This document shows positions 11,434-21,250 of a stretch of DNA of 64,000 nt, one piece after another. The position numbers and the translations under genes were made by a program. The notes below the pieces were generated by a model, which was given only the letters and a program-made list of their open reading frames with translations, had not been told where the DNA came from and did not search any database. Position 1 is the first letter of the stretch. The number at the start of each line of letters is the position of its first letter. The stretch is from Thozetella sp. PMI_491 (taxonomy: Eukaryota; Ascomycota; Sordariomycetes; Chaetosphaeriales; Chaetosphaeriaceae). The DNA lies in the NCBI GenBank assembly GCA_021432635.1, contig MU270048.1:1-64000 (forward strand), read 5' to 3'.

Positions 11434-13558
11434 CTAGAGAGGCGTGTTGGCGCCCCCTAGATCAAACACCCACGCGTTGGGATGTTGTGCGAAATCCGCA
11501 ATCATCTGTTGCCAGACGGGCTCGTCCCATAGTAGGCCGTCCAGCTCGTGCTCGCCGCTGGGCTGCAGGGGCGTGTAGCAGCTCTCGAGCGCCGCCGCCG
11601 TGGTCGTCTCCGGCGGCACCGCCTCGGTGGTGGCCACATGGGCGCACGGCTCGTAGCTGGCGGAGCGGTCGACTGTGTCGCAGCACGTGCTCCGGTCCGC
11701 GGGTGTCGGCCCGTCGCTCGGACATGGCATGGTGACTGTAGCCTCGCGGGTACCGGCGCCGGGCGTGTACTCCTCGAGCCACGGCACTAGCTGCGCCATG
11801 CGGGCCGACGTCGCCCACCAGTCCTCGCCCCGGGAGAACAGCTGCAGCCGGTTAACGACGGCGAGCGTGACCTGCCGCGTCTGCGAGCGCCCCAGCGCGT
11901 CGATGTCGCCCAGCGCGTTCTGCGGCGCGAGCATGGTCAGCTTGGCCATGATGAGGAGGCAGTACCACACGGTCAGGAACGACGGGCCCGGGAGGTGCAC
12001 CACGGTGCTGTCCGGGAGCTCGAGAAAGGCCGTGATGGCGGCCTTGGCTGAGCGGAAGATGGCCTGGACCGACACCAGGTCTGAGGGCTCCAGATTCCTC
12101 CGCAGGTAGCGAAGGTAACATATGCCGGCAAACGCCTGCATGGCCTTGAACTCGACGAAGCTAGCGCCTATAATGCAACGTGCCAAGGTTGGTGAGCTGA
12201 GCGGGTCCATGGCAAATGGGGAGGAGCTGGAGACACTTCACATACCATGCGTATATAGGCCGTGTTTGGTGAACTTCGTCTTGATCTTGGTGCATGCGTC
12301 CTCGATGGTGGTAGAGAGGCTGTCCCACACAAGGGCCTTGCGTTGCAAGACCATCTCCTCGATGCCCCTCGACAGCGACTGGCTGTCCACGAAGGCCCCC
12401 AGCAGCGTGTCGGTGGGGTGCTCGGGGTGGGCGTAGAGATGGTTGCAATACTCCCGGAGCTGTGGCGTCAGCTTCATGGCGATATTTTTTCGGAAGATGG
12501 AATTTCTACGGCTCGGTTAGCCCCTGAGGAAGTCTGAGTTGAGAGCGGGGAGCCGCACATGGAACATAGATAGTAACACCCGAGCACTGCCCTCATGCCT
12601 GCCGCTGTTCTCTGGTGTCTCGCCGGCAGCACCGTCTTGTCTAGGCGGGATACGCTCGGATAGCCGGCAGGCATGGTGTAGGCCACCTCGCCGTCAAGCC
12701 CCATGTCGCCGAGAAGGCAGCCGACCATCTGCAGATACATGAACATCTGGGAGGGGAAGTGCTCCCAGTGGTACTGGTGCCACGCCAGGTGGACGAGCAG
12801 GCCGAGGAGGATGTCCATGTTTCGTTCGCCTTGCACGATGACGCGCTTGGCCACCTCGTTGCGCACCTCGGCGTCGAATAGCCGTTGCAGCTTGGGCCTG
12901 TCCTCTAGACACACACCCGCGATGGCCACGAGGAGGAAGGGCGAGTTTTTCCGGAGGCTGGCCAGGGTCTCCTCCTGCGCGATCACTACGAACGGGAAGA
13001 GGGGCATCTTGTGTGAGCGGAACTTCTGTATTAGCCTCTCACCATCGTCCTCATCGATTACGCCGCGCTGGAAGATGTCCCCAGTAGGTGCTTCTGAGGA
13101 TGCCACTTCGACCTCATCCGGGGTTGCCGAGGTGTGCGGCGGCGACACCGGCCTCGCGCCTCGCTGCTCCGAGTTAGACAATACTCTATACCGGGTTTGA
13201 TCACTCCGGCGGGCAACTGACCGTCTCGGCTAGCTGCGCAACAATAGCATCGAGCTGCTCTTGTATGCGGTCTATCCTATCCTTCCTCTGGGGCTGACTA
13301 GGTGCATTATCAGCCGGCTGCACTCTAACAGGTGGGGGGAACGGAATGCACGTAATCCCCTATAACTTACTGGCTCGTTGCCCCGGGTGATCCATGGCTA
13401 TTTGGTAGGGAGCATGGGAGACTGAGCCGAGCACACCTATCGCATATGCCCCCGTCGGTGCCTTGGCAGCGGACCTTGGACTTGACGCACGCCGGACATG
13501 CCCGCCGCCTAGATGACACGGTGGGGGTCATTTGGAAGCTGGGCAAATCTCTATCCAA
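11434..13558 (-). CDS. Zn2Cys6 binuclear cluster transcription factor
   Basis: Five exons (13558-13371, 13324-13222, 13163-12559, 12505-12246, 12167-11434) give 629 aa. The zinc cluster at residues 21-49 follows C-x2-C-x6-C-x7-C-x2-C-x6-C, starting CPACVKSKVRC. Exon 2 encodes a short heptad-like dimerisation helix (RKDRIDRIQEQLDAIVAQL). Exons 3-5 form an all-helical middle region. It includes the family motif VLGCYYL...SIFRKN, which only appears after the 53-nt intron at 12506-12558 is removed. Introns are 46, 58, 53 and 78 nt with normal signals (branch CTAAC in two of them). Such proteins bind CGG-containing sites in the nucleus as dimers and regulate metabolism or stress genes. The target is unknown. 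The architecture resembles the War1/Leu3-like group, but that is only an impression. Confidence 0.88.
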
Positions 13559-14187
13559 ATCCTCTCCCCGTCAACTGCTACCGGCAACTCGCTGGCATGT
13601 ATCGGAGCAACGGGGGTTCTGTGCGATTCGGAAGAAGCGCTGCATATAGCTCGCGGAGTTCGACTCGGCGAGGCGGGGCGGAGTTCCAACGGAGTTCCGA
13701 TACGTCAGTGCGGAAAAAGTCCCGCAGGCGGCTCATGCCGCACCGGCCCTGCGCTAATGTCAGCTGCGCTCACCTCAGGACATAGTCCACGCAGAGAGTG
13801 AGTGAGGGCATCAAGGCGCGCGAGCGAGAATTCTTACAGATTTTCGCGACTATCTCATGGGATGAAAGTCCGACCTCATCGCTGGCCACTGCCTTTTTCG
13901 CTGAATTTGGCGGTGTCGCCTTGGGCCGCTATGCTTGGCGGTTATGGGGTGTAGATGCGACACCGGAAGCCTGCTAGGAACCTGAGGAGGGCTGTCCGGG
14001 ATAAACATAGGTGGTTCAGTTAAGCTACATTTACTACCTAGGAAGGCTTTCTGGCTTGGGTTGCCTTCCCGGTATAGACACGCGGCTACGCCTCGCGGCT
14101 CATCCGATTGTCGGCGGGATCGTCCGGACGTGCGTGATGTCACCTCGCCGAAGGGGGGGGGGGGAATACCGTTTTCAATATTCGACG

Positions 14188-14293
14188 ACTGACAGACTAG
14201 TCCTATTCCTCTGGCCCCTAAGGTATCCAAAGTAACACTCCTGACCTCCATTAACTGACACACTAGTCCTATTCCTCTGGTCCTGAGGCATCC
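14188..14293. repeat. Direct repeat of about 40 bp, offset 66 bp
   Basis: Copy one (14188-14228) and copy two (14254-14293) share actgaca-actagtcctattcctctgg and end in atcc. They differ by a few substitutions and a one-base length change. This looks like a local tandem duplication in a non-coding spacer. Confidence 0.8.
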
Positions 14294-14327
14294 ATCGGGA
14301 GCGGACCCGGTGTTGGCGCCAGCTGAG

Positions 14328-14940
14328 CTAAGACGGCATAACAAGACGACATCGAAGGGCGCGGTCAGGTGCCCTTCCAATCCTTCTTAGGGTATCGTAC
14401 ATACTGCCCCGTCGGTAATTTCGACGGAGACTACCTCGGCCCCTCAAGCTCCGAGGGGGTCCAGGGAGGGGTAAAGGTAGGTTCGAAGAGAAGCTGCTCG
14501 TCTCTGTATTGAGCGACCATGATGCAAGCCTAGCCTCGAGGTCTGCACGTTCTTGCTGCCTGTGTTGGAGAATAGTCAAGATAGTATACTATATTACTAC
14601 ATCGGAGGCGAGGGCCTGTCCGCCTCCGGCATCAGTCGGGGCCAGGCTGTGGGGCCGGAGATCAGAATAGTCCCATTATATACAACTACTTAACTACCCC
14701 AATTCTCCGACCAGTTTCTGGCACACGAGGGCAAGAAGCAGAACTCAGCATCTCCCGCATCTCCGGTGGCAGCATTCTGCGAGGACTGTGCATGGCTTCC
14801 CGCAAGTGCCGGGTTAGCAAGTAGATATGGTCCGAGTCAGACCGGCGGTTCGGGATCTGGATAGGCTGTGCATGGAAATTCGTAAACGCAGTCACGACGG
14901 CCGTCGGGGTTTGGAGAAGGAGGGGGGCCCGCACTGACTG
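14328..14940 (-). other. Coding-like stretch, status unclear
   Basis: Two successive open frames on the minus strand have protein-like composition. The upper one (about 14940-14686) reads through HIYLLTRHLREAMHSP and PPEMREML. The lower one (14579-14328) contains QQERADLEARLASW, a possible short coiled coil. I could not join them with a convincing intron and recognise no family. It may be a small unannotated gene, a decayed one, or chance. Confidence 0.2.
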
Positions 14941-15631
14941 GTCTGTTTGGAGTCGCGCGACTGGCCTAGGGCTTGTTGGGAGGTTGAGGGCCCCGCTTCC
15001 CGGCCCGGCAGAGTGATCAGTAATCCTTTTATCTCTTCGGCGTTAACTGCTTAGTGGGCAGTCTTCAGACAATAGCCCCACTATCTCACCATGTTCCAAT
15101 TGGTCCCCGCGACGGGAATTATTCAGCACATCCCGGTTGATCGTTCCCCCCTTCCCCCAGGTCAGCCTCTCAGCTGCATGTCCCTGGCCCTAGGCAAAGG
15201 CTTCTGATGACTTAATTCGCATTTTGTCCAGCAACGTCCCCGGCTCTCCAGAGGTTATCTCTGCTGACTTACATCTCCATTTCGTGGGGTACACTGCTTT
15301 TTGGTTGATTGATCGTAATCTGGTTCCTCGAGCGCCCTGGACCAGCTGCTGCTGCTGCTGCAACCGCGTTTCTATAGTCAACCTTCACGATAGCTTGCTC
15401 CACTGCCCCGTTCTCGCCTCCATACCAGCCCACTGGAACGGCACCTGGGAGTTCCAGCTTGGAACGGCGGAAACCAAGGCTTGTGTGTGTCTCAGTCGAT
15501 GCCGACAGCTGTGATCCGTGGAACCTGCGATAGTCGCACCATCTCTCTCCCTAGTGCTTTCGTCCCTTTCGCCTGACCCCAGTTCTACATTCCGCCCACT
15601 TAATTAGCCGGAGGAGCCAGCTGGAAGAAGC

Positions 15632-17696
15632 ATGCGATACCCCCAAGGAGATCTGGCGATCTTGAGCGCCGAGACCTACGATCCAGGCAGCCGGCCCGTG
15701 CCGACGCGAGGGAAGAAGACACAGCAACCTGCCGCCACGCGAGAGAGCGGAAGGAAACGCAAGACGCAGTCGTCCGACGACGGGAGCGACAATCAGGAAG
15801 AAGAGAAGAAGAGATCTAGGGGTCGCCCGAGACTCGACACCAACGATGAGACAGCTGCGGAGGTGAGTCGCCTCCCTCCCGCCCCAGACCTTCCCCCGAC
15901 CTTCCCCCGACCTTCCCCCGTAGCGCTGCCCTCGAGGATCTCGAGGCAAAAGTCGGTGGCTCCTAACATGGGTGTAGCGCCGAAGAACGCAGATCCGCCT
16001 AGCCCAGCGGGCGTACCGTAACCGCAAGGAGAACGCGATCCAAACCCTGGAGAGGAAGGTTCAGGAGCTAAAGGAGACGAATGAAGAGATGAGCAATGCC
16101 TTCATGAAGCTTCACGACTTCGCCGTCGGGCACGGGCTGCTCGATGTAGCACCCGAATTTGCGCTGCAGCTGCGCGCTACGACCGAGATGTTCCTCTCGC
16201 TCGCTCGGAGGTCGAGCGATGACGGCGGAAAGGACGAGGAGCAGCTGGCTGGCGAGGAAAAGAGTGCCTCCACCCAGGCCGAGCAGACCATCTCGGGCCA
16301 CTTGTTGGACCTGACGATACCCAAGAGCAAAGATGTGCATCCCCCCGCACCGCCGCAGCTAATGGGAGGCCTCATGGTGTCCCACGATTCGATGCCGGAG
16401 AACAAGGTCGCCTCGACCGAAATGCAACTTTCTCTCAGTGTCGCCGTCCAGAACCCGAACCTCGACTATGAAGTCATCACATATCCGACCCTGGAGAACG
16501 CCAGCTTCCCGTTCGGCACCGACTTCACTTTCAGCAGCGGCGAGAACACCGGATCTTCCACGCCACTCTTCCGAGAGCTGCCCCCTCCGAAGTCGTATGC
16601 GAACCAGGAAACGACATTCGGGCGCCGGCTGCATCGTACCGCGGCGGAGCGGGCGCTCGATCTGATCAGCATGGCCAATCCCCCGCCGAGGCGCTTCGCC
16701 CGTGTCTTTGGCTTCTGCCTTCTCTTCGAGACCCAGGAGAGCATCCGGAAGCGCCTGCAAACGGTCGTGGAACGCAACAGGCAAGAGTCGCTCTTCAACT
16801 GGGAATACCCCTTCCTGAATCTCGGCGGCTCGGGCACCCACTACGACATGACAAACTTCAGCGGGCAGAGCGTCGGCAACCAGGGCACGGTGGACATCCG
16901 GAAACCCCGGTCGACGGCAGGCTTGAGCACTGGTCCGTTCGGCAGCAAGATCATGGAGGCGGGCAACCTGCTGGATAAGAGCTTCCGCATGGACCTCCCT
17001 GGCTTCCGTGCCGACTTTTACGACTGCGACGAGGTCGAGGTGTACCTACGTGAGCGTGGCGTCACGATCCCCGGCGGTGCCGAGTATGTGACGGCCGAGA
17101 TCGACTTGGGCGACTTCGAGGATACGGAAGAAGAGGCCAACGCCGCCCACCCTTTTGAACCGCCCGAGTTCTTGGAGAACGGCAAACCCAACTCGGAGCT
17201 CGGCATGGGTACCGTCGGCGACTTCGCCGCTGCACTAAACGCCGCGCATACTAACTCGCGCTCCCCGTCGGTGTCTACCGGCGACGCGAGCACCGCCATC
17301 ACGGTACCGTCTCCTGGGCCCGAGTCGGCCAAGGCGTGGAACCTCCCCTCCACCCCTACCGATCCACTATTGGACGGGAGCTACTCTGTGCCCACGAGCG
17401 CCGCCTTTATGAACCCCGTCGTCACCGCCGGTGACTTCAACAGCGGGAGCCTTCTAGCTTTCTCAAGCTTCGGCATGATCGGTCGCGACGGCTCCAAGCG
17501 CCAGCTCGTGACTGTCGATGTCAACATGCTGATCTATGGTAAGTCCTCGCCCTCGGCTTCACGCCAATTGTTTTTCAACCGTATCCTGACCCACTTGCTA
17601 GAAATGATCGAACGGGCTGCATGCCTCGGCAAATCGCCCGGCTTGAGGAAGACAGACATTAACGCGGCCTTTGCTATTGCCGCTAGGTACTTCTGA
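15632..17696 (+). CDS. bZIP transcription factor, fungal AP-1/Yap-like
   Basis: Exons 15632-15862, 15978-17538 and 17602-17696 give 628 aa. Intron 1 (115 nt; donor GTGAGT, branch CTAAC, acceptor GTAG) splits the protein just before the DNA-binding region. Exon 2 opens with RRRTQIRLAQRAYRNRKE, the basic region of the fungal Yap type. A leucine zipper follows (IQTLERKVQELKETN, then MSNAFMKL). Before the basic region there is a Lys/Arg-rich segment with an AT-hook-like core (RGRPR). The rest is long, acidic and Ser/Pro-rich in part, as expected for activation regions. Intron 2 (63 nt) is close to the stop. Yap-type factors act in the nucleus in oxidative, metal or nutrient stress. No redox-type cysteine-rich domain like that of Yap1 was seen, so an oxidative-stress role is not implied. 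Start chosen as the first ATG with a normal spliced continuation. Confidence 0.88.
15887..15919 (+). repeat. Three tandem 11-mers inside bZIP intron 1
   Basis: The 11-mer gaccttccccc occurs three times head to tail, without mismatch, inside the first intron of the bZIP gene. The copies form a pyrimidine-rich tract upstream of the branch point. Confidence 0.9.
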
Positions 17697-18084
17697 GTGG
17701 TGCGGTGCGTGGAAAAAAGTATTCATGGGATGGCGCTTTTTGGCTTGGGATTTGTGGGATATCTCGGCTCTGGAGCCTATACGGGCGATCGCAGATGGCG
17801 TTGGCTAGGGAAAGGACAGGCAGCTAGACCTGGGACAATGTATGATGTATGATACCTTGGGCAGGTGGATAAATCACGGCCGACTACTACTAATCGGAAG
17901 CCACCAGCTCCTCCGAGGGCTTGGTTCTTAATATTGGTAGCACACAAATGCCTCCCAAACGTGACTGTGGAAGCTGCCCGTGAGTGAGTTTCTAGCCCCC
18001 TTCAGGTGGCGAGCGTCCGATGCGCAATGTATGGAGCAGCATATCAACGTATGGTTGGAGAATACGTATTCCGTCGAGGGTGCT
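17697..18084. other. Short convergent spacer
   Basis: This is the 3' flank between the bZIP gene and the LYR-motif gene, whose ends face each other. Nothing else is seen. Confidence 0.5.
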
Positions 18085-19223
18085 TCAGCCCAACTCTGGC
18101 TTTTGTTGTCCTCGCTTCTTCGGGCTCCGGCGCTTCCCTTCCTCGCGCTCCTGTGCCTCCTTCTGGGCCAGAGCACGCTCCTGTGTCTCCTTCTGAGCCA
18201 GAGCAGGCTCCTGTGTCTCCTGCTGGGCCAGAGCACGCTCCTGTGCCTCCTTTTGGGCCAGAGCACGCTCCTCCAGCACAAGCTTCCAGAGTGCCTCGCC
18301 CCTCGCCACGCGATCATCGAGATCTTTCTGGAACAACTCACCCACCTCCTGCAGCGCTTTCTCCACAGGCTCAGAAAACGTCGTCCGGTCGGCCAGGCCA
18401 TCCCGCACGCCAAGCCGCCGCATTAGACCGTCCCAATCGTCCTCGAGCTTCGCATCGGTCATCATTTCGTCCGCGAGCCTGTGTTGGGTATTGATTCTCT
18501 TTTGATGCATCATGAGCTTCTGCCGTATGATCCGCGAGAGCCGCGGTGATTGCGGCTTGCCTAGGCGGAGGAATGGAACCCCCCCACTCGCCCCGAGGTG
18601 CGGCACCTTGCGAACGCCGCCTTTGATCTGGGAGAGGGGAAGAGGCCGCCGTGTCGGCTCATAGCGCGGCACCGTGGATCCCGGGAGCGGAGGAAGCTTC
18701 GTCAGGAGCGGGATCGTCCCGGGCAGCAGCGCTGGGGGCGACGGTGCGAGGGCGGCAGCTTCTCGGAAGGCAAGGACATCTGCTTTGTTCTTGTGTAGGA
18801 AGGCTAGGATAGAGGCATATTCTGGCGATTTCGTGTCCCGAGCGGCCTTTAGGACGGAGAGAAACTGCTAGCTGTTAGGTATAATCACCCGGAGGGGTGG
18901 GGGAGTTGCTGGGCTTCGGCGCACATTGTAGCCACTCTGCAGCGACGCGATCACCAACCGGAGGCTGATATCACTCTTGTTTCGCGCAAAGGCCTTTCGT
19001 ATCTGGTACTTGATGGGATTCTTGGGGCCTAGCCCGGTCGCGACATCAGGAGGGAGAGGGATGGGCGGCACGAGGCGCAAGAGCGCTCTGTAGAGAGCGA
19101 AACCTGTCAAGCATTGAGCTGTGGTTAGAGCTAGGGCTCAGGGTGGGGAGAAGGAGGGGACATTCAATACATACATGCTGCGCGATGTCTCGAGCTGCGC
19201 GAGGGGATGATGAGCGCTGGCAT
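18085..19223 (-). CDS. LYR-motif mitochondrial protein with 10-residue repeat tail
   Basis: Exons 19223-19175, 19103-18925 and 18867-18085 give 336 aa. Intron 1 (71 nt, GTATGT...GACAG) joins a short basic, Arg/Ser-rich leader to CFALYRALLRLVPPIPLP, which carries the LYR tripeptide. A conserved helical stretch follows: NPIKYQIRKAF, ISLRLVIASLQSGYN, and after intron 2 (57 nt) QFLSVLKAAR. LYR proteins act in mitochondria with acyl carrier protein in complex assembly or Fe-S transfer. Downstream is a Pro-rich linker, then RYEPTRRPLP, and a long charged helix. The helix ends in four exact 30-bp units encoding ERALAQKEAQ-like decads, and then a lysine-rich C terminus. Most LYR proteins are 80-120 aa, so this one has a large extra C-terminal region. 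It probably belongs to the extended fungal DUF1763-type group. Confidence 0.82.
18151..18270 (-). repeat. Four in-frame 30-bp tandem repeats
   Basis: Units lie at 18151-18180, 18181-18210, 18211-18240 and 18241-18270. Each encodes ten residues of the type ERALAQKEAQ in the tail of the LYR protein, differing by only one to three bases. The near-identity suggests recent unit turnover, and copy number may vary between strains. Confidence 0.95.
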
Positions 19224-19891
19224 TCAGGAGTTCAGCAACCGGATGTCTGTCGTTCATCGGGGATGACATTAAATGTATTGGAGGGTGGAACCTTGCAGGA
19301 CAGGAAGCTCGCGTTCCTACAAATCTTATCGCGACCGAGCTTTGCCGCTATCAAAATTGGGCCGTGCAGGGGCCGACTCCAACCAGAATGCCGGCTGCAC
19401 GAGCTCTACAAAGCACGGCAGGCTCGGCCGTTACTCCGTACGTTCATCTCTCGGCTTTTTGCTTGGCAGGACCTCAAAATGGAAAAACATCACGCACGCT
19501 CGCCGAGTCCGGTGGCGCGCCCGCAGCACAAGTTTGCATCTTCCGCTCGGGAGAATGGACAAGGGGCAGCTGGGCATATCAAATAGAACTTGATATCGAT
19601 ACGTAAGGCGTCTCTATTGCCTTGACCATCTCAGTAGGTATTCTCCTTCCAATCTCTTGCCATCAACGGCTCCTCTCCCCTCTCCTCTCCTCTCCCCTCT
19701 CCTCTCCTCTCCCCCCTCCTCTCACGCGCCGGACTCAAAAGCCTCCCTCATCGACCATGCGGGAGCCACAGCGAGACACATGGTGCGTCCGGTATTGTGA
19801 CGACCATCAAGTGGGGCGAATATGCTATCCCAAGGAAGCACACCGCAGCAGGTTGCCATGTTTGCTTGGTATCTCGGAGCAAGACCTCTCC
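19224..19891. other. Spacer between LYR gene and Mms2-like gene
   Basis: The LYR promoter lies at the left end and the 3' flank of the E2-variant gene at the right. In between is a pyrimidine microsatellite (19671-19723). Open frames on the plus strand here have no recognisable content. Confidence 0.5.
19671..19723 (+). repeat. CT-rich microsatellite (tcctctccc)n
   Basis: A tract of about 53 bp consists only of C and T, built from tcctc and tcccc blocks. It is a simple-sequence repeat. Confidence 0.9.
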
Positions 19892-20634
19892 TCACTTGTA
19901 CATGGGATACCGAGAACCCTCGGGAGGCTGGGGCAGCTTCTTGTGCTCGTCCATGTATCTGCGGAGAACTGGTCAGCCTGCAATGTCCGCGATAGGCGAG
20001 GCCAGGTTCGCGTGCTCACTTTCGGATAGCAATCAGCGCAGCCTCGAGGCTCAGCGGGGACTCCTTTCCGCGGGGAGCCTTGGCAAGGTTGGCCGCGGTC
20101 AGCTCCCAGTCGCGGAGGACGCTGACGGCCTCAGGGGCGACGAGGCCGTTGGTGTTGTTGACGCCCGGGAGGTTGATCTGGCTCACAAAGTGAATGATCG
20201 GGGGCTCCTTGGGATACTTCGGGCCGCACTCCATCTTGAGCTCGTAGATTCGATTCTCGTGGTTACCCTGCGAAGACATGTTGGCCATCGGGTCTCCCGC
20301 GCGGCAGCCCTACGGGGGGGTAGGGCACCATTGCGACCATGACTTACGTGGGGAGGGCCCCAGATGGTGCCGCGCCAAAAGACTAGGTTGATGTCATCGG
20401 GATCCTCGAGGCCGTAGGAGCAAGCGCCTATGGAGAGAAGGTCAGCGTTGATGCTTGTAGGAAGCGGCGCGGCTGCCCCAGCGGGGCATGAGCCTGCGCT
20501 CGCGTGTGCCCAAGACCAGGGCCGAGGCATGGCCAAATGAAGTGTGGGACGGACTGACCCGCGCCCATGGCCTTTTCTCCCTTCTCGAGCTCCTCGAGGA
20601 GCTTAAAGTTGCGGGGGACTTCCGCGGCCGCCAT
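19892..20634 (-). CDS. mms2: Ubiquitin E2 variant, Mms2/UEV1-like
   Basis: Exons 20634-20559, 20427-20348, 20267-20020 and 19958-19892 give 156 aa. Hallmarks are [16 protein letters not shown] near the N terminus, then [39 protein letters not shown], and [12 protein letters not shown] at the end. The catalytic cysteine site of true E2 enzymes is absent, as in all UEVs. With Ubc13, Mms2 builds Lys63-linked ubiquitin chains for error-free post-replication DNA repair. The protein is longer than the yeast (137 aa) and human (about 145 aa) forms. The extra residues lie after VSVLRDW, in a stretch with no GT donor, so they are probably real. All three introns (131, 80 and 61 nt) have good splice sites. 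The start is the only ATG in front of the conserved N terminus. Confidence 0.93.
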
Positions 20635-21250
20635 GATGTGCGCGAGAGGCGATCGGAAGCGGTGGGCGGAACAGTGGGTTGAGAGTGCGATGAGAAGATA
20701 GGGCGCAAGGAAAAGAGATGGGCTCAGCGCTGTGACATCAAATGGGCGGTCATGGCGGGGGAGACGGGGACGGTCGAAGTTTCCATGGCGGGGCATATCG
20801 GGGCTGTAAGATAACACGATCGATACGTGTAAGAAATAGCTCTTTGTCCACGTAACATATTTGTCCAAGCTACAATGTCTCCAAATCGGCAGACCAATAC
20901 CTCTAGATGGCCGCCGTCCACAGATCCCAGGCTCCGCGATAGCTCTCATTGTCCTGGTGAGCCTTCTTGGCCGCCCAATCTCTGCTCGACTCGATCCTCC
21001 TCGGCAGACTGGCCTCCTGCCTTAGACATTGAACCCCTGCCCCGATCACAAGGTGTCACCTTACGTAATCATAGCTATCGTGCTCAACTCCAAGCTGGCC
21101 GCTTCCTTAAGGTGAGCAGGCAGCGGGAAGCATCCACGGCGACATTTAGCTAGCGAAAGCTCAATACCCACCCCCCTGCTCCTGCCCTTAGCCCCCGGCA
21201 TATAGCTTCCTGATGATCTGAGCCGAAAGGACGTCTTTCGACATGAGAAT
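20635..21250. promoter_or_regulatory. Bidirectional promoter region, mms2 / mon2
   Basis: This 616-bp gap separates the divergent starts of the E2-variant gene and the Mon2-like gene, so it must carry both promoters. No TATA box could be assigned with confidence. Two pyrimidine-rich stretches precede the mon2 start. Confidence 0.6.

Larger units (their letters stand above)
13559..15631. other. Intergenic spacer with direct repeats and a coding-like stretch
   Basis: This region lies between two transcription factor genes that point away from each other. It contains a G12 run (14153-14164), a 40-bp direct repeat (14188-14293) and an uncertain coding-like stretch on the minus strand (14328-14940), listed separately. 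The right part is the promoter of the bZIP gene. Confidence 0.45.
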
